DNA of 64,000 nucleotides from Nostoc sp. CHAB 5834 (GCA_020829485.1 JAIVFU010000016.1:1-64000), one strand, 5' to 3'; positions 45,224 to 55,433 are shown, numbered from the stretch's first letter. Numbers and translations: made by a program. The notes: generated by a model from the letters alone, not told the origin.

Positions 45224-47857
45224 CTAATTAATCAAATCAACGATCGCTTTCACCAATACATCTGGATCTACTGGTTTAGAAATATGCATTTGAAATCCTG
45301 CTGCTAATGCTTGCTGCTGATTCATTTCGCCTGCATAAGCCGTCAGAGCGATCGCTGGTACGCGTCCTCCTTGCCCTGGCGATCGCGATCGCACTTCACG
45401 CATCAGCATATAACCGTCTGTCTTTGGCATTCCAATATCGCTAATTAAAACATCTGGTATCGACTCAGACAGCGCTTGTAATGCTTCCTGTGCTGAAGAT
45501 ACGGCAGTTACTTGTACACCGTAGTCTTGCAAAATAAAAGTAATTAAGTCGCGGATATCTGGTTCATCGTCCACTACCAAAACTTGAGTATCGGAAAGGA
45601 GGGAGGATTCAGGTTGATAATCTAAAGACTCATTCTCTTCATGTGTGATCTGTTCATTTCTAACTAAAAGCGGTATTTCAACAGTGAAGGTAGTACCCGA
45701 TCCTTCTCCAGGACTTTCGGCTTGAACATTTCCCCCATGCATCTCTACAACCTTACGCACGATCGCTAATCCTAAACCTAGTCCACCAAACGCCCGCGTA
45801 CTTGTGCTATCAGCTTGGCGAAAGTAATCGAACACATAAGGCAAAAACTCTGGGCTAATTCCCTTACCTGTATCGCTGACCTGAATTTGAGCTTGGTTCC
45901 CAACTTCCATCAGTCGAATTTCTATCCATCCGCCTGCTGGTGTAAATTTTACCGCATTGGAAAGTAGATTCCACACAACTTGTTGAAGCCGATTTGAATC
46001 GCCCATCACTTGTCCCAAAGTGGGATCAAATATCGTCTGAATTTGAATTGATTTAGCTTGTGCTGCGAGTTGTACTGTCTCTAATGCGGCTTCAATTACC
46101 ATTACCAAGTTTACTGGACAGATATTCAAGTTTAATTTTCCTTGGAGGATGCGAGACACATCCAATAAATCTTCAATTAGCTGAGTTTGTAACTTGGCGT
46201 TGCGTTCAATGGTTTCTAAGGCGTGCTTAGTGGTTTTTTCATCGAAATTACGAGTTCGCAGCAATTTCGACCACCCCAGAACAGAGTTGAGTGGGGTTCG
46301 CAGTTCATGGGAGAGAACCGCCAGAAATTCATCTTTGACTTTGTTGGCGATTTCTGCTTCTTTGCGTGCTTTCATTTCTCGTTCGAGGAGGCGATCGCGT
46401 TCTTTCTCAACTGATTTGCGATCGGTAATATCCAGTACAAAAGCAACACCATTATTTTTGGAGTCATTCAGCAAGGCTACCCCCAAAACAATTGGGACTC
46501 GTTTCCCGTCGCGCTGGAGATATTCTTTCTCATAAATTTTAGAAACTCCAGTGGTTTCCACTTCCAAAAGGGCGCGATCGTCTAAATCTTTATATTCAAT
46601 AGGAGTAAGTTCTCTCCAATTAATTTTACCCAAAGTGGCATCATCACGAGTGTAGCCAGCTAGCTGGAGAAAGGCATCGTTGGCATCAAGAATAAAGCCA
46701 TCCATATTCCAAAAAGCAACCCCGATTAGGTTGGATTCAAACAAACGCCGAAATCTGGCTTCACTTTCGCGTAATATTTTTTCTGCCCGTTTGTGTTCGG
46801 TAATATCACGAGAAACTGTAATTACGCCTTCAATATTTTGGTTAGAATTCCGTAATGGTGTGAGGATGTATTCATAATAATGCACCCCATCAGCAGTAAC
46901 ATATTTACATTCATCCTTGATTGGCTGCCCAGTTTTCATCACAGCTTGTCGTTGATTATCTACCTGTTCTATAAGGTCTAGGGGTACATCCAGGTCTTGC
47001 AAAGTTTTTCCGACAATATCCTGGGGCTTTAAACCTAGTATAGTAGCTCCATCCCGACTGACATACTGATAGCAACCTCTGCCATTAAAGATATAAATGT
47101 GATCGACTGAGGCGGTGAGGATGGCATTTAAAATATTTGCCTGTTCTTGCACTTGGGTTGTGAGTTCACGAGTACTTTCTTCTGCTTGCTTGCAAACAGT
47201 AGTTTCCATACAAACGCCGATCATTCGCACTGCTTGTTTGCGATCGTCGTAGATAAATTTTCCCTTGGCAGAAATCCAATGTACACTTTGGTCTGATCGA
47301 ACTATGCGAAATTCATCGTTGTAGTCAGACTTTTGTTCTAAAGCGTGGGCGATCCCTTGCATTACAGATTGCCTGTCTTCAGGATAAACGCACTTTTGAA
47401 ACGTTTCGTAAGGGCCATCAAAACTACCTGGAAGCACACCAAAAAGCAATTCATAATTTTCAGACCAGATGACTTGATTGGTAACAATATTCCAATCCCA
47501 CAAACCCATCTGGGAAACCTCTAGAGCTAGCCTGAGCCGTTCTTCACTCTCCCTCAGCGACGCTTCTACCTGCTGTCGTTCTGCAACTTCTTGTTGGAGT
47601 TGTTCTAAAGTTACTGACACATTTAAGGTTGTGGATGTCCCCTGTTCAAAATGCCGCTTGATATCATATTCGACAGCTTGAATATGGGGATATTCTAGTG
47701 CGATCGCCAGTTTATTTTCTACCTCTATTACTTGCTCCTCAAGTGCTGCTTGCCTTTGCTGATAAAATATTTCTGATTGCTCTAACTCAGCTACACGATG
47801 CCGCAGAGCTTCTAATTCATCAGTGAGTTGAAAGTTAATTTTATCAACATTTGGCAT
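45224..47857 (-). CDS. hybrid sensor histidine kinase with PAS domains and receiver
   Basis: The ~877-residue soluble kinase is started at ATG 47857 (a GTG three codons upstream is possible). The order is an N-terminal coiled coil (~1-85), three PAS/PAC domains (~95-215, ~235-355, ~360-480), HisKA with FLAVLSHELRTPLNS, HATPase_c with DTGKGISPE and GGLGLGLAIVRK, and a C-terminal receiver (VLVVDDEPDIRD, phospho-Asp in LISDIGMP). No membrane span is found, so it probably senses a cytoplasmic signal. A downstream partner is not evident on the same strand. Confidence 0.93.
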   Translation of the reverse strand: MPNVDKINFQLTDELEALRHRVAELEQSEIFYQQRQAALEEQVIEVENKLAIALEYPHIQAVEYDIKRHFEQGTSTTLNVSVTLEQLQQEVAERQQVEASLRESEERLRLALEVSQMGLWDWNIVTNQVIWSENYELLFGVLPGSFDGPYETFQKCVYPEDRQSVMQGIAHALEQKSDYNDEFRIVRSDQSVHWISAKGKFIYDDRKQAVRMIGVCMETTVCKQAEESTRELTTQVQEQANILNAILTASVDHIYIFNGRGCYQYVSRDGATILGLKPQDIVGKTLQDLDVPLDLIEQVDNQRQAVMKTGQPIKDECKYVTADGVHYYEYILTPLRNSNQNIEGVITVSRDITEHKRAEKILRESEARFRRLFESNLIGVAFWNMDGFILDANDAFLQLAGYTRDDATLGKINWRELTPIEYKDLDDRALLEVETTGVSKIYEKEYLQRDGKRVPIVLGVALLNDSKNNGVAFVLDITDRKSVEKERDRLLEREMKARKEAEIANKVKDEFLAVLSHELRTPLNSVLGWSKLLRTRNFDEKTTKHALETIERNAKLQTQLIEDLLDVSRILQGKLNLNICPVNLVMVIEAALETVQLAAQAKSIQIQTIFDPTLGQVMGDSNRLQQVVWNLLSNAVKFTPAGGWIEIRLMEVGNQAQIQVSDTGKGISPEFLPYVFDYFRQADSTSTRAFGGLGLGLAIVRKVVEMHGGNVQAESPGEGSGTTFTVEIPLLVRNEQITHEENESLDYQPESSLLSDTQVLVVDDEPDIRDLITFILQDYGVQVTAVSSAQEALQALSESIPDVLISDIGMPKTDGYMLMREVRSRSPGQGGRVPAIALTAYAGEMNQQQALAAGFQMHISKPVDPDVLVKAIVDLIN

Positions 47858-47909
47858 CTTGCACACCGCTTATAACTAAACAATACCGATTTGAAGAGTA
47901 GGCATCCCC

Positions 47910-48020
47910 TAGTACCGCATGGCGGAAGTCAAAAGTCAAAAGTCAGGCATTCAAAAAGCTTATAGGCTAGACTTTTTGGGGATTTGGAATAGGTGGTTTA
48001 TTTATGCCTTACTGTACTAG
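47910..48020. repeat. element family G, copy 1 (TAGTACCGCATGGCGG ... TACTAG)
   Basis: The element begins TAGTACCGCATGGCGGAAGTCAAAAG and ends TTTATGCCTTACTGTACTAG. The same series, TAATACCGCAAGGCGGAAGTCAAAAG ... TTTACGCCGTGGCGTACTAG, occurs at 51125-51213. The ends are imperfect inverted repeats. Confidence 0.75.
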
Positions 48021-48149
48021 CTTTAACAGTATCAATTTTTAAGCGAAAAAATGTAATCCGTCAAAAGGCGCATAAGGTTTTAGCCAAAAGACATCTTGTG
48101 AGATTAAGAGCGATGTCTGACGACAAGACACTTTGCATCCAATAATAAA

Positions 48150-48848
48150 TTATCTCTTCAAACGCATAAAACCCGCACCTATCAATATTGCCACAACCTG
48201 TCCCCAGAAAACAACACCCGATTGGTTTACGCCAACAGGAGGAATATTTAAACTGCCGATGCCATAAAATAATTGTTGCACAAACCACCAAAATAGATAG
48301 AAAAAAGCTGGAAGTTCGATTGGGATATACAAGATTATTAGTGGCAAGATTGTGTCAATTTTAGCTTTAGGAAACTTCATAATATATGCTCCTAAAACAG
48401 CTGCGATCGCGCCATTGCTCCCAATCAGTGGTACTGTCAAACTCGGTTCCGCCAGAATTTGCACACAAGAAGCGATCGCGCCAGCAGCCAGATAAAATGC
48501 AAGATAGCGTCCATGTCCTAGAATATTTTCGACAGTCTTACCAAAAACCCATAAGAATAACAGATTTCCCAATATTTGACTAAAACTGCCATGTAGGAAT
48601 ATTGCAACAAGTAGTGAAAATGTCCGCAAAATTACAATTATCCAAGCAGCATTGTTGTAAAATAATGCATTTGTAATTGCCCCACTAATTTGGGCTGGAA
48701 TCACACCCCAACTATTAACAAAATAACCCAATCCACCACTAAATTCTAGTTGAAGCTCCCATAAAAATACGGCAACATTAATACCAATCAACCAGTAATT
48801 AATAATCGGCTTACTTCGACAACAAATATTATCACTAATAGGAATCAT
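48150..48848 (-). CDS. rhomboid-family protein lacking catalytic residues
   Basis: The 232-residue membrane protein has the cyanobacterial rhomboid layout: N-terminal MIPISDN, ~6 spans, GNLLFLWVFG near 94-103 and GSNGAIAAVLGAY at 143-155. Active rhomboids read GASGAIAG here, with the nucleophile Ser at the position that is Asn145 in this protein. The catalytic His of the last span (W-A-H-x-G-G) is Gln217 in FWGQVVA. The supporting His before GN is Gln91, while Asn95 is kept. It is therefore predicted to be proteolytically inactive, a pseudoprotease. It lies between the hybrid kinase and a Ser/Thr kinase on the opposite strand. Confidence 0.85.
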   Translation of the reverse strand: MIPISDNICCRSKPIINYWLIGINVAVFLWELQLEFSGGLGYFVNSWGVIPAQISGAITNALFYNNAAWIIVILRTFSLLVAIFLHGSFSQILGNLLFLWVFGKTVENILGHGRYLAFYLAAGAIASCVQILAEPSLTVPLIGSNGAIAAVLGAYIMKFPKAKIDTILPLIILYIPIELPAFFYLFWWFVQQLFYGIGSLNIPPVGVNQSGVVFWGQVVAILIGAGFMRLKR

Positions 48849-48852
48849 ATTG

Positions 48853-48930
48853 ATTAGTCATTAGTCATTAGTCATTAGTTATTCTCCCCCTGCCCCCTGC
48901 CCCCTGCCCCCTGCCCCCTGCCTCCCCTAC
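48853..48930. repeat. TTAGTCA and CCCCCTG heptamer repeats
   Basis: Three TTAGTCA units are followed by five CCCCCTG units in the ~140 bp between the divergent rhomboid and kinase genes. Confidence 0.85.
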
Positions 48931-48991
48931 TCTCCCTTAACGTGTGGCAAGATTGAAATCAGATCGCATCGCACTTAACTAGGCAAACGAG

Positions 48992-51127
48992 ATGCTGGGA
49001 AACACACTTGTAGGAAGATACCAGATTATTAGTAACTTGGGAGGTGGGGGGTTTGGTGAAACTTTTGTGGCAAGTGATACCCAATTACCCGGTTCACCTT
49101 TATGTGTCGTTAAGAAACTTAAACCCCAGGCAAGTGATCCCGTAACTTTGGAGACAGCTAGGCGTTTATTTGATACGGAAGCACAAGTTCTGTATAAATT
49201 AGGAACTCACGATCGCATTCCCCAACTTTTAGCTTACTTTGAGGATAACGCCGAATTTTATCTCGTACAGGAATTAATCGAAGGGCATGACTTGAGCCTA
49301 GAATTAATCCCAGGTAAAACCTGGAGTCAAGAGCAAGTAATTTCACTTTTACAAGAACTTTTGACAATCTTAGAATTTGTCCATCAACAGAATGTAATTC
49401 ACCGTGATGTCAATCCGCGAAATATTCTCAGACGGCACCCAGATGGCAAATTAATCTTAATTGATTTTGGTGCAGTTAAACAAATTACTACCCAGGTGAT
49501 TCTTCCCGAAGGCTCAATTAAAGGTACTGTTGCTATAGGTACGCCTGGATATATCCCTGGAGAACAAGCTCATGGTACGCCAAAATTAAGCAGTGATATC
49601 TATGCTACCGGAATAATTGCTATTCAAGCTCTCACGGGATTATCACCAGAGGAAATAGTAAAAGATGCTGATACTAATGAAATTATCTGGCACAATCAAG
49701 CTACAGTAACGCCAGAATTTGCTCAATTCTTAGATAAGATGGTGTGCTACGACTTTCGCCAACGCTATGCTTCGGCAACGTTAACATTACAAGCGCTGAA
49801 AGAGTTAATGCAACCACCCGCCCAGACAATTGCATTAACTCCTATTTCTTTGCCTAAAAATATCAACAAACCTCAACCTAAAAAAGGTATTTTGGGTAAA
49901 ATTTTACTAGCAATATTTTTAATTGGGGTTAGCACAATAGCATCAATATTAATTTTAAATCACATTAATTCAAATAACGCCATAGAATTATCCAAGCAAG
50001 GAAATACGCTTTTTGATTTGCAACGCTATCAAGATGCATTAGAAGTATATGAAAAAGCCGTTAATATTAGACCAGATTATGCTCAAGGTTGGAATGGTCA
50101 AGGTAAAACGCTGTCTAAATTAAAAAAATACAAAGATGCGCTAGCGGCGTATGATAAAGCAATTCAAATTCAGCCAGATAATTTTGAAGCTTGGAGTGGA
50201 CGAGGTTTTATATTGGGAAATCTACAGCGATATCAAGAAGCGATCGCATCTTTTGACAAAGCCTTACAATTCAATAATGAAAGCTCGGAAGTCTGGAATG
50301 CTAAAGGTGAAGCTTTCAGTAGTTTAAACCAATATGATCAAGCGATTAAATCTTATGAAAAAGCGATTGAATTGAAACCAGATAATTACGAAGCGTGGTA
50401 TAAAAAAGGATTAGCCTTACAAAATTCTAACCAATATGAAGAAGCGATCGCAGCATACCAAAAAGTCGTGGATTTAAAACCAGACTACGAGCAAGCCTGG
50501 TATAATTGGGGAAATTCCTTAGTCAATTTGCGACGCTACCGAGACGCATTTACAGCTTATGATAAAGCTGTAGAATACAAGACAAATTATTATCAAGCCT
50601 GGTTTTCTAGAGGTAATGTACTGCTCAATTTACAACGTTATCCAGAAGCGATTGAATCTTTTAATCAAGTAATAAAATATAATCCCAGTAATTATCAAAC
50701 ATGGTATAATCTGGGTTGGTCGCTGCATCAAACCCAACGCTATGAAGAAGCAATAAAAGCTTATAAAAAAGCAGCGACCCTTAAGCAAAAAGATTATCAA
50801 GTCTGGTATAATTTGGGAAATTCACAATACATTTTGCAAAAATACGAAGATGCGATCGCGTCTTATAATAAAGCAGTTCGTTATAAACCAGACCATTCCG
50901 AAAGCTGGTATAGCAGAGGGAATGCGCTATTAAATTTGAAACAGTTTAAAGATGCGATCGCGTCTTACGATCAAGCCATAAAATACAAGCCTAATTACCA
51001 ACAAGCAATAGACGGGCGCAATCAAGCCCAAATTCAACTACAAGGCGAAATATCAAAGCCTAAACCTGTAATTGTGCCAGTTCTCCCATTTCCTAATGCT
51101 ACTAATTCACCGCAAACGACACCCTAA
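48992..51127 (+). CDS. Ser/Thr protein kinase with TPR repeats
   Basis: The protein has 711 residues. The Hanks-type kinase domain is at ~10-270: G-loop NLGGGGFGETF, Lys41, catalytic loop HRDVNPRN (137-144) and DFG (158-160). The loop Lys of HRDxKPxN is Asn141 here, so activity could be changed. A membrane span sits near 300-322. The rest (~330-690) is about ten TPR units (ALEVYEKAVNIRPDYAQGW and relatives) and a Pro-rich tail. The TPR side probably binds partner proteins outside or at the membrane. The stop codon lies in repeat family G. Confidence 0.92.
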   Translation: MLGNTLVGRYQIISNLGGGGFGETFVASDTQLPGSPLCVVKKLKPQASDPVTLETARRLFDTEAQVLYKLGTHDRIPQLLAYFEDNAEFYLVQELIEGHDLSLELIPGKTWSQEQVISLLQELLTILEFVHQQNVIHRDVNPRNILRRHPDGKLILIDFGAVKQITTQVILPEGSIKGTVAIGTPGYIPGEQAHGTPKLSSDIYATGIIAIQALTGLSPEEIVKDADTNEIIWHNQATVTPEFAQFLDKMVCYDFRQRYASATLTLQALKELMQPPAQTIALTPISLPKNINKPQPKKGILGKILLAIFLIGVSTIASILILNHINSNNAIELSKQGNTLFDLQRYQDALEVYEKAVNIRPDYAQGWNGQGKTLSKLKKYKDALAAYDKAIQIQPDNFEAWSGRGFILGNLQRYQEAIASFDKALQFNNESSEVWNAKGEAFSSLNQYDQAIKSYEKAIELKPDNYEAWYKKGLALQNSNQYEEAIAAYQKVVDLKPDYEQAWYNWGNSLVNLRRYRDAFTAYDKAVEYKTNYYQAWFSRGNVLLNLQRYPEAIESFNQVIKYNPSNYQTWYNLGWSLHQTQRYEEAIKAYKKAATLKQKDYQVWYNLGNSQYILQKYEDAIASYNKAVRYKPDHSESWYSRGNALLNLKQFKDAIASYDQAIKYKPNYQQAIDGRNQAQIQLQGEISKPKPVIVPVLPFPNATNSPQTTP

Positions 51128-51213
51128 TACCGCAAGGCGGAAGTCAAAAGTATTATGGAATAAGCTCTTTAGGGATTTTAAATGGTTGCTCTATTTACGC
51201 CGTGGCGTACTAG
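51125..51213. repeat. element family G, copy 2
   Basis: TAATACCGCAAGGCGG...TTTACGCCGTGGCGTACTAG; the first three bases are the stop codon of the TPR kinase. It is related to 47910-48020. Confidence 0.75.
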
Positions 51214-51255
51214 TAAATTAACAATTTTAAATTCTGAATTGTTAACAACACTCTC

Positions 51256-51519
51256 AATACGGTTCGGTTAATAATATTTGTAACGCGATGTGCAACTTAA
51301 TTTTTGACCTCTTTCCTGCTCTTGAGAGGCTTTGAATTCTCCCCCTTCCCTGGTAGGGAAGGGGGCTGGGGGGTTAGGTTCGAGTAAAAGTTGCACACAG
51401 CGTTATTTGTAGGTTGGGTTGAACTTTAGTGTTACCCAACAAACCCCGCTCTTAGGTTGGGTTTCGTTCCTCAACCCAACCTACACATTTTTATTTTTTG
51501 GACTTAACCGAACCGTATT
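51256..51519. repeat. MITE-like element family F, copy 1, with nested family E copy
   Basis: The ends are a perfect 16-bp inverted repeat, AATACGGTTCGGTTAA and TTAACCGAACCGTATT. Inside are a hairpin (CCCCCTTCCCTGGTAGGGAAGGGGG, 51343-51367) and a family E element (51409-51484, GTAGGTTGGG...CCAACCTAC). This looks like an element inserted within another. Confidence 0.8.
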
Positions 51520-51714
51520 AACAACACTTCTTATAGCCAATAATTGGAATTTTAGTTGATTTTAAAAAATATTAAATAAAAACTTATAATCGTGACATTA
51601 CTATAAATTTCTTGTTTATTTTATCAAAAGCTGTGAGCATCGGTAGTTTCTTGGGCAATCTAAAGATAACCTAGAATTTCTTCTTGCCGAACTATGCCAT
51701 TAAGGAGCTAACCC

Positions 51715-54141
51715 TTGAACCGAGCAAACTCCAGCCTATCAGCATCTAACAGAGAAAGTCATCCCTCACGAAATTTACTAATTCGATTTATTCTTGGCGG
51801 CACTACTCTTATAGTCAGTATTTCTGCTTATTGTAGCTATCAAGCCACTAGAAATATGATGCTCAAAGATTTGAGACAGAGCGCTTTTTTAGAGGTACAG
51901 AAAGGGGGTGCTGAAATTGAGGAGTGGTTACACGTTCGCCAAGTAGAGGTACAAACCCTGGCGAATACTTCAACTGTACGTTCCTTAAACTGGTCTGTGG
52001 CAGAACCTTATTTAAAGGCAGAAGTTAAGCGGATCAATGAATTTTTCTTTTTCCAAATAGCTACCCCAGATGGTTCATATTTCACTACAAAAGTTGGTCG
52101 ATCAAATAAAAATGTTCAGGATCGAGACTACTTTCAAAAAGCAATGGCAGGAAAGAGCAACATTTCTGATCCCTTGATTAGCCGTTCTACAGGAATTCCT
52201 TTAATTGCGATCGCCACCCCGATTTGGTCAAATTCTGCTAGCAGTAGTTCACCGATAGGGGTCTTTCAGGGCAATGTGAGAGTCGATCATATTGCTGAGG
52301 TTGTCAACTCCCTGCGCTACGGCACAAACAGCTATGCTTTTGCTCTCAATTCCCAAGGACAAGCGATCGTCCATCCTAACTCAACGTTAATGTCAACCGT
52401 AGAAAAACCTGCACTCAGCCTGCTGAAAATAGGCGATCGCAATTTAAATGCGATCGCGCAGCAGATGGTAAACAAACAACAGGGAATTGAGTTAATGGAA
52501 ATTGACGGCACTAAAAAGTATGTAGCTTATCTGCCGTTACAAGCTGCTAATTGGTCTGTGGCTTTGGTGATTCCCCGCCAAAATATTGAATCTCGATTGC
52601 AATTCCTCGATTTAATCGCCTTAATTGTCGGTGGATTGACAGTCACCATGATCACCGTTTTATGGCAGGTGCAAGCATTTGAACAACGTGAACTTAAAAA
52701 ATCTAAAACTGCGGCTGATACAGCCAACCATGCTAAAAGCGAATTTTTAGCCAACATGAGTCATGAACTACGAACGCCCTTGAATGGCATTCTCGGTTGT
52801 GCCCAAATTTTGCTGCGTTCCCCAGCTTTACCTAATCAAGAGCAATACCACGTCAATATTATTGAACAATGTGGCTCTCATTTGCTGACTTTAATTAATG
52901 ACATTTTAGATCTATCCAAAATTGAAGCAAAAAAGCTAGAACTGCATTCAGATGATGTGCATTTACCTTCTTTTCTGCAAGGAATGGTGGAAATATGCCA
53001 GATTCGGGCAAAACAAAAAGGCATTTTGTTTGTTTATAAACCCCCGATAAACTTACCTACAGGGGTTCATGTTGATGTCAAAAGATTACGTCAGGTGCTA
53101 TTGAATCTGCTGGGAAATGCCATCAAATTTACAGATGAAGGTCAGGTTACTTTCAATATTGAAGTAATCGATCAACCTCCCAGCGATCGCCAGAAATATC
53201 GCCTTCGCTGTACCGTAGAAGATACAGGAATTGGTATAACTTCCGCAGAATTGAGCAAAATTTTCTTGCCATTTGAACAAGTGGGTGATAAAAAGCGCCA
53301 AGCTGAAGGTACTGGGCTGGGTTTAGCTATTACTCGGCAGTTAGTACAGATGATGGGTAGCGATATTCATGTTAAGAGTCAGATCGGTCAAGGGAGTAGC
53401 TTCTGGTTTGAGTTGGAGATTCCTGAAGCGGCTGACTGGGTACAATCTGCGATCGCTTCATCAGAGAAACAAATCATTGGCTTTGAGGGTGGCCCCTACA
53501 CCATCCTGATGGTTGACGATCGCTGGGAGAATCGCACAGTGATTACAAACTTACTGCAACCATTGGGTTTTAATGTAGTTGAAGCCAACAACGGTAAAGA
53601 AGGTTTAGAAATAGCGATCGCTCTCAAGCCAGACTTAATCATCACAGATTTGCTGATGCCAGAAATGGATGGGTTTGAATTAATTAAACATCTGCGTCAC
53701 ACTCCAGAAATTCAAAATGTCAAGATTATCGTTTCTTCCGCTAGTGTCTTTGAAGCCGACCAACATCGCAGTCTGCAAGCTGGAGGTAACGCTTTTTTAA
53801 GCAAACCCATACATATAGATGAATTATTGCATCAACTAGAACAATATTTAAATTTGGTATGGATTTACAAGCAATCTCAGCCTGATGGAGAAAAAGCCAA
53901 AGCAGCAACAGCAAATAGCCAATCGCCTCAATTAACCCCTCCTTCCCCCCAAGTTTTGCAGGAACTAGTCACCTTAGCCAGTAAAGGTAACTTCAATGCC
54001 ATTCTCAAGTGGGCCGATCAACTGGAGGAAACAGACATAACCTTCGCGCCATTTGCTAACGAACTACGACAACTAGCAAGGCAATTTGATGAAGATTTAA
54101 TTCTCAATTTCTTGACTCAATATGCAATAGAAACAGTATGA
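51715..54141 (+). CDS. hybrid sensor histidine kinase (membrane, extracytoplasmic sensor)
   Basis: The 808-residue protein starts at TTG after AAGGAGC. Membrane spans are at ~24-44 and ~300-322, and between them is a ~250-residue periplasmic dCache-like sensor (FFFQIATPDGSYFTTKVGRS). HisKA follows with FLANMSHELRTPLNG, then HATPase_c (NLLGNAIKFTDEG, GTGLGLAITRQL), a receiver (ILMVDDRWENRT; LIITDLLMPEMDG) and a C-terminal ~90-residue helical tail. It overlaps the next gene by four bases (ATGA), so the two are translationally coupled. Confidence 0.94.
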   Translation: MNRANSSLSASNRESHPSRNLLIRFILGGTTLIVSISAYCSYQATRNMMLKDLRQSAFLEVQKGGAEIEEWLHVRQVEVQTLANTSTVRSLNWSVAEPYLKAEVKRINEFFFFQIATPDGSYFTTKVGRSNKNVQDRDYFQKAMAGKSNISDPLISRSTGIPLIAIATPIWSNSASSSSPIGVFQGNVRVDHIAEVVNSLRYGTNSYAFALNSQGQAIVHPNSTLMSTVEKPALSLLKIGDRNLNAIAQQMVNKQQGIELMEIDGTKKYVAYLPLQAANWSVALVIPRQNIESRLQFLDLIALIVGGLTVTMITVLWQVQAFEQRELKKSKTAADTANHAKSEFLANMSHELRTPLNGILGCAQILLRSPALPNQEQYHVNIIEQCGSHLLTLINDILDLSKIEAKKLELHSDDVHLPSFLQGMVEICQIRAKQKGILFVYKPPINLPTGVHVDVKRLRQVLLNLLGNAIKFTDEGQVTFNIEVIDQPPSDRQKYRLRCTVEDTGIGITSAELSKIFLPFEQVGDKKRQAEGTGLGLAITRQLVQMMGSDIHVKSQIGQGSSFWFELEIPEAADWVQSAIASSEKQIIGFEGGPYTILMVDDRWENRTVITNLLQPLGFNVVEANNGKEGLEIAIALKPDLIITDLLMPEMDGFELIKHLRHTPEIQNVKIIVSSASVFEADQHRSLQAGGNAFLSKPIHIDELLHQLEQYLNLVWIYKQSQPDGEKAKAATANSQSPQLTPPSPQVLQELVTLASKGNFNAILKWADQLEETDITFAPFANELRQLARQFDEDLILNFLTQYAIETV

Positions 54142-55433
54142 AAACTACTATTGAAAACCAGAATAATTCTATCAATTCCGCTCCTTCCAAAGGAATTGTT
54201 TTAGTCGTTGACGATAACCCTGCCAATTTACAAGTTTTATCCAGCTTTTTGGATCAGTCTAGCTTTGAAGTTTGGGCAGCACGCAGTGGTGAAAAAGCCC
54301 TTCAGCGATTAGAAAATGATGATTTACCTGATTTAATCTTGCTGGATGTAATGATGCCCGGTATAGATGGTTTTGAAACCTGTAAACAGCTAAAAAGCAA
54401 TCCTCGTGTCCAAGATATTCCGGTCATTTTTATGACAGCCCTCTCAGGAACTGCTGATAAAATCAAAGGTTTGCAATTGGGAGCCGTAGACTACATTACC
54501 AAACCTTTTCAGCATGAAGAAGTCTTAGTACGGATCGAAAATCACCTAAAGCTGAGAAATTTGACGAAAACCTTAATCGCTAAAAACGCCGAATTGCAAC
54601 AGACTCAAACTCAACTGATTCAAGCAGAAAAGGTAGCAGCTTTAGGTCAAATCACAGCAGGAATTGCTCATGAAGTTAATAATCCCATCAATTTTATAAC
54701 TGGCAACTTAAATTTTGTTGAACAGTATGTACAGGAGGTAGTTAGTTTACTGTATCTCTATCAAAAACATCTGCCCGATCCACCAGAGGAAATTAAAACC
54801 GCCATTAAAAAAAGCGATCTAAATTTTTTGTTAGATGATTTATCTAAAATTATTCAATCCATGCAAGTTGGTACAGATCGCGTTACAGAAATTGTGTCGT
54901 ATTTAAACAATTTTTCACGACACAGGGAAACGGGTAAAAAACTAGCTAACTTGCATGAAGGGTTAGAAAGTACATTACTAATTCTCGGACATCGGTTTAA
55001 ATATAATGCTCATCAACCAACGATAAAATTAGTCAAAGAGTATGGAAGCTTACCACTTGTTGAGTGTTTTCCTGGGGAAATTAATCAGGTTTTTATGAAT
55101 TTAATTTGTAATGCAATCGATGCAATTGAAGAAAAATATAAAAATAAAGATATTGAGACAATTTATCAAAATACTGGAGTTATTAAAATTAAAACTGAGA
55201 CAATTGGAGAGAAAGTTATTTTAAGAATTGCCGACAATGGTTCAGGTATAAGTAAAGCAGATGCAACAAAAATATATGATGCTTTTTACACAACAAAACC
55301 TGTCGGTAAAGGAACAGGGCTTGGTCTATCTATTGCTTATCAAATTGTCGTGAATAATCATCACGGCAAGCTCACATACGATTCCAAGCCAGGTGAAGGC
55401 ATAGAGTTTATCATTGAACTACCCATCCGATAA
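54138..55433 (+). CDS. response regulator / histidine kinase
   Basis: The 431-residue protein begins with a receiver domain (VLVVDDNPANLQVL; phospho-Asp in LILLDVMMPGIDG) and continues with a coiled coil (~140-165), a HisKA-like helix pair (GQITAGIAHEVNNPINFI) and HATPase_c (NLICNAIDAI, GTGLGLSIAYQI). An N-terminal receiver followed by a kinase is a common relay architecture. ATG overlaps the TGA of the upstream hybrid kinase, so phosphate probably passes between the two proteins. There is no DNA-binding domain. Confidence 0.93.
   Translation: MKTTIENQNNSINSAPSKGIVLVVDDNPANLQVLSSFLDQSSFEVWAARSGEKALQRLENDDLPDLILLDVMMPGIDGFETCKQLKSNPRVQDIPVIFMTALSGTADKIKGLQLGAVDYITKPFQHEEVLVRIENHLKLRNLTKTLIAKNAELQQTQTQLIQAEKVAALGQITAGIAHEVNNPINFITGNLNFVEQYVQEVVSLLYLYQKHLPDPPEEIKTAIKKSDLNFLLDDLSKIIQSMQVGTDRVTEIVSYLNNFSRHRETGKKLANLHEGLESTLLILGHRFKYNAHQPTIKLVKEYGSLPLVECFPGEINQVFMNLICNAIDAIEEKYKNKDIETIYQNTGVIKIKTETIGEKVILRIADNGSGISKADATKIYDAFYTTKPVGKGTGLGLSIAYQIVVNNHHGKLTYDSKPGEGIEFIIELPIR

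Noticed and set aside
48061..48291. 76-codon minus-strand frame at the end of the rhomboid gene
   Set aside because: A shifted-frame shadow of the rhomboid gene.
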